Shown here: one piece after another, positions 44,513 through 52,938 of the stretch
How the letters are laid out: each line of letters opens with the position of its first letter
How positions within the stretch are numbered: position 1 is the first letter of the stretch
DNA from: Halomonas sp. BDJS001
GTDB taxonomy: Bacteria; Pseudomonadota; Gammaproteobacteria; Pseudomonadales; Halomonadaceae
Assembly (NCBI RefSeq): GCF_026104355.1
Contig: NZ_CP110535.1
Span: 2,232,001 to 2,296,000 of the forward strand
DNA length: 64,000 nt
Direction: 5' to 3'
Program-made: the position numbers and the translations under genes
The notes under the pieces: generated by a model
The model's input: only the letters and a program-made list of their open reading frames with translations
Database searches by the model: none
What the model was told of the DNA's origin: nothing

Positions 44513-45181
44513 CTAGTGATCGATACCTTCCTGGACGGCCCAGACGGCGGCTTCGACACGGGAGCGTAAGTTGAGCTTTTTGAGCAGGTGCTTGACGTGA
44601 ACCTTGACCGTGCCTTCGGTAATATCCAGCTTGCGCGCGATGAGCTTGTTGGAGAGTCCACCAGCAAGCTGTTGCAGAATTTCACGTTCACGCTGCGTTA
44701 GGCTATGAATATCCGGGGTAGTGGGGGCATTGCGCTGATTACGCAAGGCTTCTGCGAGTAGGGCGGTCAGGCTCTCGCTAATCACCATGCGACCCAGAGC
44801 AGCCTGACGCAGTTGGCGCACCATGTCTTCAGGCTCCATATCTTTCAGCAGGTAACCGTCGGCACCGGTACGCAGTGCCGCGACAACGTCATCCTCATGG
44901 TCGGAAACCGTGAACATCACTACACGGCCGCTGTAATTAGCTTCCCGAAGGCGCCTTAACGCTTCTAACCCATTGACACCCGGCATGTTTAAATCAAGTA
45001 ACACCAGGTCAGGCTCAAGTTTGAGGGCCAGTGCAATACCCTCTTCCGGGTCGCCCGTTTCGCCAACTAATCCCAGGTCATCTTCTAGCTCAAGCAGCTG
45101 AATCACACCACGCCGTAGGAGAGGATGGTCGTCTATAATCATCAGGCTGGCAGGTGTGTCTTTGGCAGTTGACAGCGTCAT
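44513..45181 (-). CDS. narL: Nitrate/nitrite response regulator NarL
   Basis: 222 residues. The receiver has D17-D18, phosphoacceptor D63 ([11 protein letters not shown]) and LLKDMEPED; the LuxR-type HTH is [25 protein letters not shown] in parts. The start overlaps the narX stop by a single base (45181), typical of a coupled pair. Its recognition site is present upstream of narK. Confidence 0.93.
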   Translation of the reverse strand: MTLSTAKDTPASLMIIDDHPLLRRGVIQLLELEDDLGLVGETGDPEEGIALALKLEPDLVLLDLNMPGVNGLEALRRLREANYSGRVVMFTVSDHEDDVVAALRTGADGYLLKDMEPEDMVRQLRQAALGRMVISESLTALLAEALRNQRNAPTTPDIHSLTQREREILQQLAGGLSNKLIARKLDITEGTVKVHVKHLLKKLNLRSRVEAAVWAVQEGIDH

Positions 45182-47079
45182 TAAGAAGTCCCTGTACCTA
45201 AGTGAGAGTTGGGAGCAACCGAAGCAGGCTGCTGCTGAATTAAGCGAGCAGTTAAAGGGGTGAAGGTTATCTCAATGCTGGCTCCTCCTGAAGGGCGGTT
45301 AGTGATACTCAGCTCCCCATTCAGAGTGTTGGCCCTGTCGCGTATGATTACCAAACCGTAGTGCATGGGCGGCGAGCTATCGTCTTCCAGGCCGATACCG
45401 TCATCTTCAATGCGAACCAGCAATTGAGCCTCGGCGAAGCGTACCGTCACGGCAGCCCAGTGGGCTTGGGCGTGCTTGTGGGTGTTGGCCAGGGCCTCAC
45501 GAATGATCTGCAGCACGTGAATTTCTTCATTAGGGTTAAGTAGATAAGGCGGCACATCGTAGTCAAGCTCGACCGTTGCCCCCATACGCTGACGGAACTC
45601 CTCAACGGTCTGGTGCAGGGCAAATTGCAGCCCCGGCCCCTCAAGCTTGAGTCGGAAGGTGGTAAGTAGCTCGCGCAGTTGTCGATAGGCGCTGTTCAAT
45701 CCGGTACGTAGTTCATCGAATACCGCGGACTGAGCCTCTCGGGTTGCCTCTTTTTGCTGCATGCGTTCCAGTCGGGCAACCTGCATCTTAAGATAAGAGA
45801 GTGATTGCGCCAGAGAATCATGCAGTTCACGCGCAATGATGGTTCGCTCGTTGATCAGTGTGACGTGCTGCTGCTCTTCGATACGCCGCTGCAAGTAGAC
45901 CGCCGTGGCGAGCTGGTCGGCTAACATCGTGAGCAGCCGACGGGTGCTGTCGTTGAGACGCTCCTGGGGGTACCACACCTCCAGAGTGCCTAGCAGCGTA
46001 TCGCCTACGCTGATAGGTAGCAGCAAGCACTGTGACTGGTTATTGGTCACCATTTCCAAGGGGCGGGGGTCGATCAGGCAGGCATGGCACTCCTGGTCAC
46101 GGCAGTACTCTGGTCGGGTGCGCGAGTGAGTTTCCAATACTGGCATTGTCCGCTGGTCGAAAGGGTCTTTTAACGAAAGCCGTATCGGCCCGATATTCAG
46201 CAGTTTTTCCAGTTCGCGCAGCATGGGGGCTGCACTGGAACAGAGATCGTTACCTCCGCCATACAGTGCGCGACTGGCATCGTGCATCACCCGCAGTGCC
46301 TGATTGCTGCGCTCAAGCTCCTGCTTCTTGCGCGAGACTTTGTCTTCCAGTGCGGCGTAACTTGTTGCCAGTTCGGCAGACATCTTGTTAAAAGTGTGAC
46401 CCAACAAAGCCAACTCGTCGCTACCGCGGAGCTGAGAACGTGGTTTGAAGTTACGCTGCGCCGCCTCGCGGGCAAGCACCATCAGTTGCCGTAAAGGCAC
46501 TACCAGGTTATAGCGAACATCGTAGAGGGCGATGGCGACGACTATCGCAATTAGCACTAAAAAAAGCACTTGCATCATGCTCAGCAGCCGAACCTTAGCT
46601 TCAGTGCTCTGTTCCAGGTAGGTCACTAGCTGTTCGATATCATTGACCATCGCCACGATCATCGTTTCCAGCGTATTCAAGTCAAGCCGTGTTGTGGAGG
46701 GCGGTGTTTTGAGTGCCGGACGAAGTGAGTATTGCCAGTAAGTCTGAATCTTTTCCAACTGACGACGGCGCTCGTGGCGGTCATCAGCCGGAATAGTTTG
46801 CTGTAGGGTTGTGCCATTTAAACGCTGATCAAAGCTTGCCACCAAGCTGTCTAGTTGTGCTGCGCTTATCTCCTCCGGGGCATACTCTAGGCGCTGCAAG
46901 GCTCCCATGATCTGATAAGCATTCATGCGTAGGGAACCTGCGACATTGATTGCCGCAGCATCGCCACGGCTGCTATTAGACATTGCCATGGTTAAGGTAA
47001 TGCAGATGAGTGCCATACCGCTAATGGCTAGCAGGGACGCAATGATGCGAGCAACCAGGGAGCGTTGAAGTAATTTCAT
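45181..47079 (-). CDS. narX: Nitrate/nitrite sensor histidine kinase NarX
   Basis: 632 residues. Membrane helix 1 at about 10-30, a periplasmic sensor with the nitrate P-box ([20 protein letters not shown]), helix 2 near 165-188, HAMP, then a cysteine-bearing linker (CRDQECHAC) and a HisKA_3/HATPase kinase with H420 in [11 protein letters not shown]. The P-box arginine expected for nitrate binding is present. It forms a pair with narL. Divergent from the membrane protein gene at 47112. Confidence 0.93.
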   Translation of the reverse strand: MKLLQRSLVARIIASLLAISGMALICITLTMAMSNSSRGDAAAINVAGSLRMNAYQIMGALQRLEYAPEEISAAQLDSLVASFDQRLNGTTLQQTIPADDRHERRRQLEKIQTYWQYSLRPALKTPPSTTRLDLNTLETMIVAMVNDIEQLVTYLEQSTEAKVRLLSMMQVLFLVLIAIVVAIALYDVRYNLVVPLRQLMVLAREAAQRNFKPRSQLRGSDELALLGHTFNKMSAELATSYAALEDKVSRKKQELERSNQALRVMHDASRALYGGGNDLCSSAAPMLRELEKLLNIGPIRLSLKDPFDQRTMPVLETHSRTRPEYCRDQECHACLIDPRPLEMVTNNQSQCLLLPISVGDTLLGTLEVWYPQERLNDSTRRLLTMLADQLATAVYLQRRIEEQQHVTLINERTIIARELHDSLAQSLSYLKMQVARLERMQQKEATREAQSAVFDELRTGLNSAYRQLRELLTTFRLKLEGPGLQFALHQTVEEFRQRMGATVELDYDVPPYLLNPNEEIHVLQIIREALANTHKHAQAHWAAVTVRFAEAQLLVRIEDDGIGLEDDSSPPMHYGLVIIRDRANTLNGELSITNRPSGGASIEITFTPLTARLIQQQPASVAPNSHLGTGTS

Positions 47080-47111
47080 GGCAGTTCCGTTAGCGCGGAA
47101 GAGGTAGGAGA

Positions 47112-47825
47112 GTGTGGCACTGTCTGCATGTGGATACGAGGGCTATTCCTTTTGGGGTAGCCTGTCTACCTCGGATGTTTTTTGACCTGCACTCGGTATT
47201 TACCGACAATTCTGGCATGTCTTCCGATGTCTTTATACCCTCGCTGGGAAACGCCATGCCATCATCTGTGCCGCCTCCCACGTTGGAGACATCAACACCA
47301 CCAGTAAATGGTTACCAGTTACTGGTAGCCATGCTGCTAATGCCCCTGGCAAGTGCCTTGGCGGTGGCTAGCTGGACACTTTACGCACTGCTCGCAAAAC
47401 AGTCCCACTATGTGCTGATACCATTGAGTAGCGGTGTGCTGTTGGCTTGGCCGGCTTGGTATATCGCCAGGCGGGGAGACACCTGCCGCTTGATGCAATG
47501 GCTATTACTGGGGCTAGCGTTGGCGCTGGGCGGGTTTGGGATGGCAAGCCGCCCGTGGGAGTTTTTGCTGGTGGGCGTCGGCCTCGGCTTGGGAGGGGCA
47601 GTGATGGCCACCGGCATTGCCCACGCCAAAGGGTGGATGCCTGATCGCTGGGTACTTCTTTTTGTAGCCCTTTGTCTCGCTTTAAGCGCCGGCGTAGGGT
47701 TTTCCTTACGGATGACACCTCTGGTCTTACAAGCCTATGGCTGGCGCGCAGCGCCACTTAGCCTGTTGATACCTCTATTCATGGTAATGCTGCTGCTGTG
47801 GCTTTTCGTAGAGTCACCCGAGTAA
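47112..47825 (+). CDS. Membrane protein of unknown function next to narX
   Basis: Up to 237 residues with six or so hydrophobic helices (LLVAMLLMPLASALAVASW; FLLVGVGLGLGGAVMATG; LSLLIPLFMVMLLLWLF). The arrangement recalls half of an MFS protein but no family motif is sure. The start is uncertain: GTG 47112 has AGGAG only 1 base away, and ATG 47217 or 47256 are alternatives. Only 32 bp separate it from narX, so a shared divergent promoter is possible. Confidence 0.6.
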   Translation: MWHCLHVDTRAIPFGVACLPRMFFDLHSVFTDNSGMSSDVFIPSLGNAMPSSVPPPTLETSTPPVNGYQLLVAMLLMPLASALAVASWTLYALLAKQSHYVLIPLSSGVLLAWPAWYIARRGDTCRLMQWLLLGLALALGGFGMASRPWEFLLVGVGLGLGGAVMATGIAHAKGWMPDRWVLLFVALCLALSAGVGFSLRMTPLVLQAYGWRAAPLSLLIPLFMVMLLLWLFVESPE

Positions 47826-47907
47826 CGCCATCTATTAGACTCAGCTGTTCATTCTTATCTACTCTCTCACCTTCTGATTCTAAACCACTAGCGATAAGGC
47901 CCATTTT

Positions 47908-48300
47908 ATGACCATAGCCACGTTTGCCGATTTACTGCGGGAAGCGCGTAAACAACCTAAGCCCCAGCGCCTGCTGTTTGTGTTCGTTCGCGCAGAGCTG
48001 CCCGATTTCCCCGATGCCGAGCAGCGCCGTCGCTTCGAACAGGGGGAAAGGGGTGTGTTGGTGCCGGTAGTATGCGTAGATAAGTCGACGGAGGAACTAA
48101 GCAGCATGGCGGCGTTGGTCGAGGAGTCACGCCGTACCGAGATCGAATGGGATCTAGTCTTCACTGCTGCCATGGACGACCCAAAAGATGACGCCGAGGT
48201 TGAACGGCAGCTCCAGCGTATGATGGAGTCGCTGCAAATGGGTAATATCACCGCCTATCTTGCCTTCGATCACCACGGCGATGCGGTTAACGTTGGCTAG
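47908..48300 (+). CDS. Conserved hypothetical protein
   Basis: 130 residues, soluble, mixed alpha/beta (ATFADLLREARKQPKPQRLLFVFVRAELPD in parts; HHGDAVNVG at the end). Not recognised as a defined family; relatives are sometimes labelled a ribonucleotide reductase subunit, which the sequence does not support. It is 11 bp upstream of the SirB2-like gene, so likely an operon. Confidence 0.7.
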   Translation: MTIATFADLLREARKQPKPQRLLFVFVRAELPDFPDAEQRRRFEQGERGVLVPVVCVDKSTEELSSMAALVEESRRTEIEWDLVFTAAMDDPKDDAEVERQLQRMMESLQMGNITAYLAFDHHGDAVNVG

Positions 48301-48311
48301 GGACGGGATCC

Positions 48312-48698
48312 ATGGAGCACTATTTTCTCATCAAGCACCTGCACATGACCGCCGCAGCGCTGAGCATTACACTTTTCGTGGTTCGCGCCTGGTGGTCGGT
48401 GCAGGAAAGCCCGCGACTCAACGCGCGCTGGGTCAAGGTACTGCCTCATCTTATTGATACGGCTCTGCTGGGGCTGGGGGTGACTTTGATGGTATTGCTT
48501 TCCGTATGGCCCTGGCAGCTTCCTTGGCTTGGCGCCAAGCTACTGGCGCTGCTGGCCTATATCGGTATTGGCACCATTGCAATTAAGCGGGGGCCAACGC
48601 CCAAAGCGCGTGCTATGGCCGCCGTCGTAGCGGTGGCTATCTTTGCCTATATGGTGGGGGCCGCGATACGTCACAGCCCGCTTTCCTGGCTGGCCTGA
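48312..48698 (+). CDS. SirB2 family membrane protein
   Basis: 128 residues, four helices; HYFLIKHLHMTAAALSI and PHLIDTALLGLG mark the SirB family of inner-membrane proteins. Its function is not established. Follows the hypothetical gene by 11 bp. Confidence 0.82.
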   Translation: MEHYFLIKHLHMTAAALSITLFVVRAWWSVQESPRLNARWVKVLPHLIDTALLGLGVTLMVLLSVWPWQLPWLGAKLLALLAYIGIGTIAIKRGPTPKARAMAAVVAVAIFAYMVGAAIRHSPLSWLA

Positions 48699-48763
48699 GA
48701 GTTGATTGCCTTTAGCGCTTACGCCATACGTTAGCGCAAGATGATGAACCATTGGGGAAATGA

Positions 48764-49114
48764 TTATTTCAGCATTTTCAAGTACTGGCGCAGGACTACG
48801 GCATTGTTACGGCGCTCTTCCTTAGAGGCAAATACCAGAGTAACTCGCTCTTTCCTGGCACGTTGTGCAAGATCACGAAGAGACTCGCGATAAGAGGTTA
48901 ACTCTTTGAGATAGCGACGGCGGAAGCCACTCCAGTCGAGTGAGCCATTATGAAACGCTTTGCGAAGTTCGCTGCTTGGGGCGACCTCCTTGCGCCATTC
49001 ATCGATTTTGGCTTCCTCCTTGGACACCCCGCGCGGCCAGATACCGTCGACGAGGACACGATAACCATCCTGGTTGTGAGGTGCATCGTAGGCACGTTTT
49101 AATGCAATATTCAT
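48764..49114 (-). CDS. DUF488 family protein, paralog 2
   Basis: 116 residues of the DUF488/YeaO type: LKRAYDAPHNQDGYRVLVDGIWPRGV, IDEWRKEVAPSSELRKAF and FRRRYLKEL. The start is MNIALKR at 49114 rather than 49132. A distant paralog is at 38899. It lies 69 bp downstream of the second YIP1 gene on the same strand. Confidence 0.85.
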   Translation of the reverse strand: MNIALKRAYDAPHNQDGYRVLVDGIWPRGVSKEEAKIDEWRKEVAPSSELRKAFHNGSLDWSGFRRRYLKELTSYRESLRDLAQRARKERVTLVFASKEERRNNAVVLRQYLKMLK

Positions 49115-49183
49115 CGTTACCTCGCAAGTCAATGAATGTCCTTTTAAGCCTAGCTAGTTAGTCGATCCCTCTCTACTTCAACC

Positions 49184-49750
49184 TTAGTAAGCCCAGACAA
49201 TAGCCATCAGCAAGCCCCATGCCAGCACCCCGGCGGCCATAACGGTGTAAGTAGCAGACATCGTTGTTACGTCATTCGCTGAGCGTTTACACAGAGCCTG
49301 CAGCCCGTGGTAGACCAAACTGCAAGAGATGCCCAGTGCCACCAGTACTACCAGCGCATTGAACAACAGGCTGGGAATCAGCAGAGCGGTCGCTGCTGAC
49401 CAAAGTGGTAAAGGTGCCAGGGCTGCCAACAGATAAGCGTCGTGGTAGCTAATTGAGAGATCACGATCGCTATTGACCACCGCGTGAATTAGCCAGCCCA
49501 TTACAAAGAAGGTGAGCAGCTCGGCCAGGAACAGAATGGTCGTGATGAAGCGCCACTGCCGGTCAGCGAAACCCGGAGCGAAGATATCCCCGTAGTGTGT
49601 ACCCGCGTAATAGAGCATCACGGGGGGTAACAACGACATGGGCAGCACGATGCACCAGGCCAGAGTGGCGATTGAAGGATGGCGTTGCTGGAGGTCTTTC
49701 CATCCCGCTAAATGGGTAAAGGGCAGTTGAATAATGGTTAGAGGGTTCAT
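49184..49750 (-). CDS. YIP1-family membrane protein, paralog 2
   Basis: 188 residues, about five helices, closely related to the protein at 39342 (LPMSLLPPVMLYYAGTHYGD and GFADR.WRFITTI are shared). A perfect 19-bp palindrome 40 bp upstream matches the MarR-type operator of paralog 1. It probably forms a unit with the DUF488 gene. Confidence 0.78.
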   Translation of the reverse strand: MNPLTIIQLPFTHLAGWKDLQQRHPSIATLAWCIVLPMSLLPPVMLYYAGTHYGDIFAPGFADRQWRFITTILFLAELLTFFVMGWLIHAVVNSDRDLSISYHDAYLLAALAPLPLWSAATALLIPSLLFNALVVLVALGISCSLVYHGLQALCKRSANDVTTMSATYTVMAAGVLAWGLLMAIVWAY

Positions 49751-49790
49751 TGTCTAGCCTCGCAGTCAGTTGTGATCATTGTGAGATCAA

Positions 49791-49809
49791 AATATCATGT
49801 CGTGATATT
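49791..49809. promoter_or_regulatory. MarR-type operator, perfect copy
   Basis: AATATCA-TGTCG-TGATATT: 7-bp perfect arms, N5 spacer, upstream of YIP1 paralog 2. Core TATCA-N5-TGATA equals the site at 39955. Confidence 0.68.
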
Positions 49810-50117
49810 ATATTCAGAATTAAGGCTAGTTTGTATTTTGTCAAGTGTGAATCTTGATTCCCTCTGTTTTAAGAGTGTGCAACCCATATCAGCAGCAGTG
49901 GTACATGCCCGTGTGAAATCTGAGAAGTCATAGCATCAGCCTACCTCTAGAACGACTATGTCCTGGTGAAAATCGCACAGAGTGGTTAGGTACTATTAAG
50001 AAACCCAGCCGCGTTCTGGCTCGAATTAATTCGTAATCTTAAATTTACCAAGGGTATCGCTCTTGCCAAAAATTGACCTGTGGCAATGTTGCTAGAGGGA
50101 TTCTTCTGCTAATCTTA
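49810..50117. other. Intergenic region ahead of the nor cluster
   Basis: About 300 bp between the YIP1 operator and the NsrR site of norC. No gene and no good FNR/DNR box (TTGAT-N4-ATCAA) was found by eye. Confidence 0.4.
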
Positions 50118-50140
50118 AAAATGTAAATAATATGCATCTT
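50118..50140 (+). promoter_or_regulatory. NsrR operator upstream of norC
   Basis: A 23-bp site with left arm AAAATGTAAAT and right arm ATATGCATCTT about one centre base; the right half is the NsrR consensus. It lies 65 bp before the norC ATG. Confidence 0.72.
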
Positions 50141-50205
50141 AATAAACGCATGCCTTTTGGCTTCCCAGCCGAAGGTTGGATCTGACTAGCAAGGGAGTAT
50201 GGCTT

Positions 50206-50658
50206 ATGGCTGATGGTCTCACTAAATCAGCGGCCCGCAATATTTTCTACGGTGGTTCGCTGTTCTTCTTCCTGCTATTTGCCGCGCTAACGGCTCATAG
50301 TCATTGGTACATGGTCAACGTTTCCACGGATAGCGAAACCCTCACCGATTCCGTGAAACATGGTAAAGAAGTGTGGGAAAAAAGTATGTGCATCAACTGC
50401 CATAGCATCATGGGGGAAGGCGCCTACTTTGCTCCTGAACTGGGTAACGTCTGGGAGCGTTATGGCGGCCACAAAAATCCTGAGGCCGCTCGAGCAGGTA
50501 TTAATGCCTGGATCCGCGCCCAGCCATTGGGGATCGAAGGTCGCCGTCAGATGCCCTCCTATGACTTTAGCGAAGAGGAGATGAACTCGTTAATCGACTT
50601 CCTAGAGTGGACCGATAGCATCGACGACCAGGACTGGCCCCCACATCCTGCTGGCTGA
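50206..50658 (+). CDS. norC: Nitric oxide reductase subunit C (cytochrome c)
   Basis: 150 residues. One N-terminal membrane anchor (about 12-30), then a periplasmic cytochrome c with CINCH (C62, C65, H66) and a methionine ligand in RRQMPSYDF. It passes electrons to NorB. AAGGGAG is 8 bases before ATG 50206; a TTG at 50176 is a poor alternative. First gene of norCBQD, 38 bp before norB. Confidence 0.95.
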   Translation: MADGLTKSAARNIFYGGSLFFFLLFAALTAHSHWYMVNVSTDSETLTDSVKHGKEVWEKSMCINCHSIMGEGAYFAPELGNVWERYGGHKNPEAARAGINAWIRAQPLGIEGRRQMPSYDFSEEEMNSLIDFLEWTDSIDDQDWPPHPAG

Positions 50659-50696
50659 AACAAGCAGCCGAAGGATGAATCAAGGAGAACCGTACA

Positions 50697-52052
50697 ATGA
50701 AATATGAAACCCAAAAGGTTGCTTTACCCTTTTTTATGGTGGCCATGGCGCTATTTACGCTACAAATAGTCTTCGGGCTGCTGGCTGCCGCTGTCTATGC
50801 TTGGCCCAACTTCATGGCTGAAGTGATGCCCTTTCACATCATGCGTGTCAGCCATACCAATCTGTTGATTGTGTGGCTGTTGATCGGTTTTATGGGCTGT
50901 ACCTACTATTTAATGCCAGAGGAAGCCGAACAGGAAATTCACAGTCCTAATCTGGCGTATATCCAGCTGGCGATCTTCGCTTTTGCTGGCGCTGCTGCGC
51001 TGGTTGGCTACCAGTTCGGAATCCATGAAGGTCGAGAATTTCTTGAGCAACCTTTCTGGGTGAAAATACTCATCACCATTTCTTTCCTTATGTTTCTTTT
51101 CAATACCAGCATGACGCTGCTGAAGGGCCGCAAGACCGCTATCAACCTGGTGTTAATGCTGGGGCTTTGGCTAGCGGCAGTATTTTGGTTATTCGCTTTC
51201 TACAACCCGACCAACCTGGCGGTAGATAAACTCTACTGGTGGTGGGTGGTTCACCTCTGGGTGGAAGGCGTATGGGAGTTGATCATGGCTTCCTTGCTGG
51301 GTTATCTGCTGATTAAAATGACCGGCGTTGATCGCGAAGTGATCGAGAAATGGCTCTATATCATTGTTGGGCTGGCGCTATTCTCTGGCCTGCTGGGCAC
51401 CGGGCACCACTACTACTGGATTGGCGCACCTGGCTACTGGCAGCCCATCGGCAGTATCTTCTCGACGCTTGAAGTGGCGCCGTTCTTCGCCATGGTGGTC
51501 TTCGCCTTTACCATGTTCTGGAAGGGCAGCCGTAACCACCCTAATAAAGCGGCCATGCTATGGGCCCTAGGCTGCCCAACCATTGCCTTTTTCGGCGCGG
51601 GTGTGTGGGGCTTTATGCATACCCTCTCGTTCGTGAATTACTACAGTCATGGTACTCAGGTAACCGCCGCTCATGGCCATCTAGCTTTCTATGGTGCCTA
51701 TGTGATGCTGATTCTTGGCGTGATTACCTACGCCATGCCGCAGATCCGCCGTGTGCAGCCTTATAACCAAGTGCTGAACATGTGGGGCTTCTGGATCGTC
51801 ACCAGTGCCATGTGCTTTATGACCTTTACCCTGACCTTCGCCGGGGTCGTGCAGACTCACTTGCAGCGCGTCTTGGGTATGAATTACATGGAAGTACAGG
51901 ATCAATTAGGCCTGTTCTATCTTATGCGTCTGGGCGCTGGTGTGGCCGTGGCAGTGGGGGCGATCTTGTTGCTCTACTCCTTCTTCGGGCCCGCGCGTGA
52001 GCAGGTGCCCGCCGGCGGCACACAAATTACCGCTGGGGCAGGCTCGGCCTGA
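50697..52052 (+). CDS. norB: Nitric oxide reductase subunit B
   Basis: 451 residues, 12 membrane helices; haem-copper-oxidase-like subunit that reduces NO to N2O with haem b, haem b3 and non-haem iron. Ligand motifs are visible: MRVSHTNLLIVW, HLWVEGVWE with the functional glutamate, GTGHHYYW, and MHTLSFVNYYSHGTQVTAAHGH in parts. AAGGAGAA precedes the ATG. A terminator-like hairpin follows before norQ. Confidence 0.96.
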   Translation: MKYETQKVALPFFMVAMALFTLQIVFGLLAAAVYAWPNFMAEVMPFHIMRVSHTNLLIVWLLIGFMGCTYYLMPEEAEQEIHSPNLAYIQLAIFAFAGAAALVGYQFGIHEGREFLEQPFWVKILITISFLMFLFNTSMTLLKGRKTAINLVLMLGLWLAAVFWLFAFYNPTNLAVDKLYWWWVVHLWVEGVWELIMASLLGYLLIKMTGVDREVIEKWLYIIVGLALFSGLLGTGHHYYWIGAPGYWQPIGSIFSTLEVAPFFAMVVFAFTMFWKGSRNHPNKAAMLWALGCPTIAFFGAGVWGFMHTLSFVNYYSHGTQVTAAHGHLAFYGAYVMLILGVITYAMPQIRRVQPYNQVLNMWGFWIVTSAMCFMTFTLTFAGVVQTHLQRVLGMNYMEVQDQLGLFYLMRLGAGVAVAVGAILLLYSFFGPAREQVPAGGTQITAGAGSA

Positions 52053-52058
52053 ACTTAA

Positions 52059-52079
52059 CGGCCCTGCGGGGTCGTTTTT
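52059..52079 (+). terminator. Terminator/attenuator between norB and norQ
   Basis: CGGCCC and GGGTCG arms (one G-U pair) with a TGCG loop, followed by TTTTTGCTTCTTTT. It should reduce readthrough so that norCB exceed norQD. Confidence 0.65.
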
Positions 52080-52116
52080 GCTTCTTTTATTTATTTTCCG
52101 GCAATGGAGTCTTCCC

Positions 52117-52929
52117 ATGCCTCTCTCTTCTGTCGCTAATCCTATCGATGAGCGTGAAATACCTTTCTACGAGAATGTCGGCAACGAATGCGCTATGTTT
52201 GAGCACGCCTTTCGTCAACGTTTGCCGCTGTTACTTAAAGGCCCCACCGGGTGTGGTAAAACACGTTTTGTTAGCCATATGGCCGCTAAGCTGGGCCGTC
52301 CACTATTCACTGTTTCATGTCACGACGACCTGACTTCAGCCGACCTTACAGGCCGCTATCTGTTGCAGGTCGGTGAGACCCGCTGGGTCGATGGCCCGCT
52401 TACTCGAGCAGTGCGCGAAGGGGGTATCTGCTATCTCGATGAGGTGGTGGAGGCGCGTAAAGATGTCACCGTGGTGCTTCACCCGCTCACCGATGACCGC
52501 CGACTACTTCCGTTGGAACGTACCGGGGAGCTGCTCCAAGCGCCGGATGACTTCATGCTAGTGGTGTCTTATAACCCCGGCTATCAGCATATTCTCAAGT
52601 CGCTAAAACCGAGTACCCGCCAGCGCTTCCTGGCCATGTCATTTGATTTTCCACCACCCAAAGTCGAGCGCGATATTGTCGCGCGGGAGAGTGGTTTGTC
52701 CGGTGAGCAGTGCGCCGCGCTGGTCAATCTTGCCGCCAGTCTGCGGGCCATGAAGGGGCAGGATTTAGAAGAGGGTGTTTCCACTCGCCTGTTGGTTTAC
52801 TGCGCTACCCTGATTGCTGCCGGGGTGCCCATTTTGGAAGCTGCCCGGGCTACTTTAGTGGAGCCGCTGAGTGATGACGCAGATGTTCAGGAAGGGCTGA
52901 TGGAAGCCATTCACGCAACCTTTGGGTGA
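52117..52929 (+). CDS. norQ: NO reductase activation AAA+ ATPase NorQ
   Basis: 270 residues, MoxR-type AAA+ ATPase with Walker A GPTGCGKT, ICYLDEVVEARKD for Walker B, and STRLLVYCATLI. With NorD it inserts the non-haem iron of NorB. The ATG at 52117 has GGAG upstream; the frame opens earlier inside norB. Nine bp before norD. Confidence 0.95.
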   Translation: MPLSSVANPIDEREIPFYENVGNECAMFEHAFRQRLPLLLKGPTGCGKTRFVSHMAAKLGRPLFTVSCHDDLTSADLTGRYLLQVGETRWVDGPLTRAVREGGICYLDEVVEARKDVTVVLHPLTDDRRLLPLERTGELLQAPDDFMLVVSYNPGYQHILKSLKPSTRQRFLAMSFDFPPPKVERDIVARESGLSGEQCAALVNLAASLRAMKGQDLEEGVSTRLLVYCATLIAAGVPILEAARATLVEPLSDDADVQEGLMEAIHATFG

Positions 52930-52938
52930 GGGCAGGGC

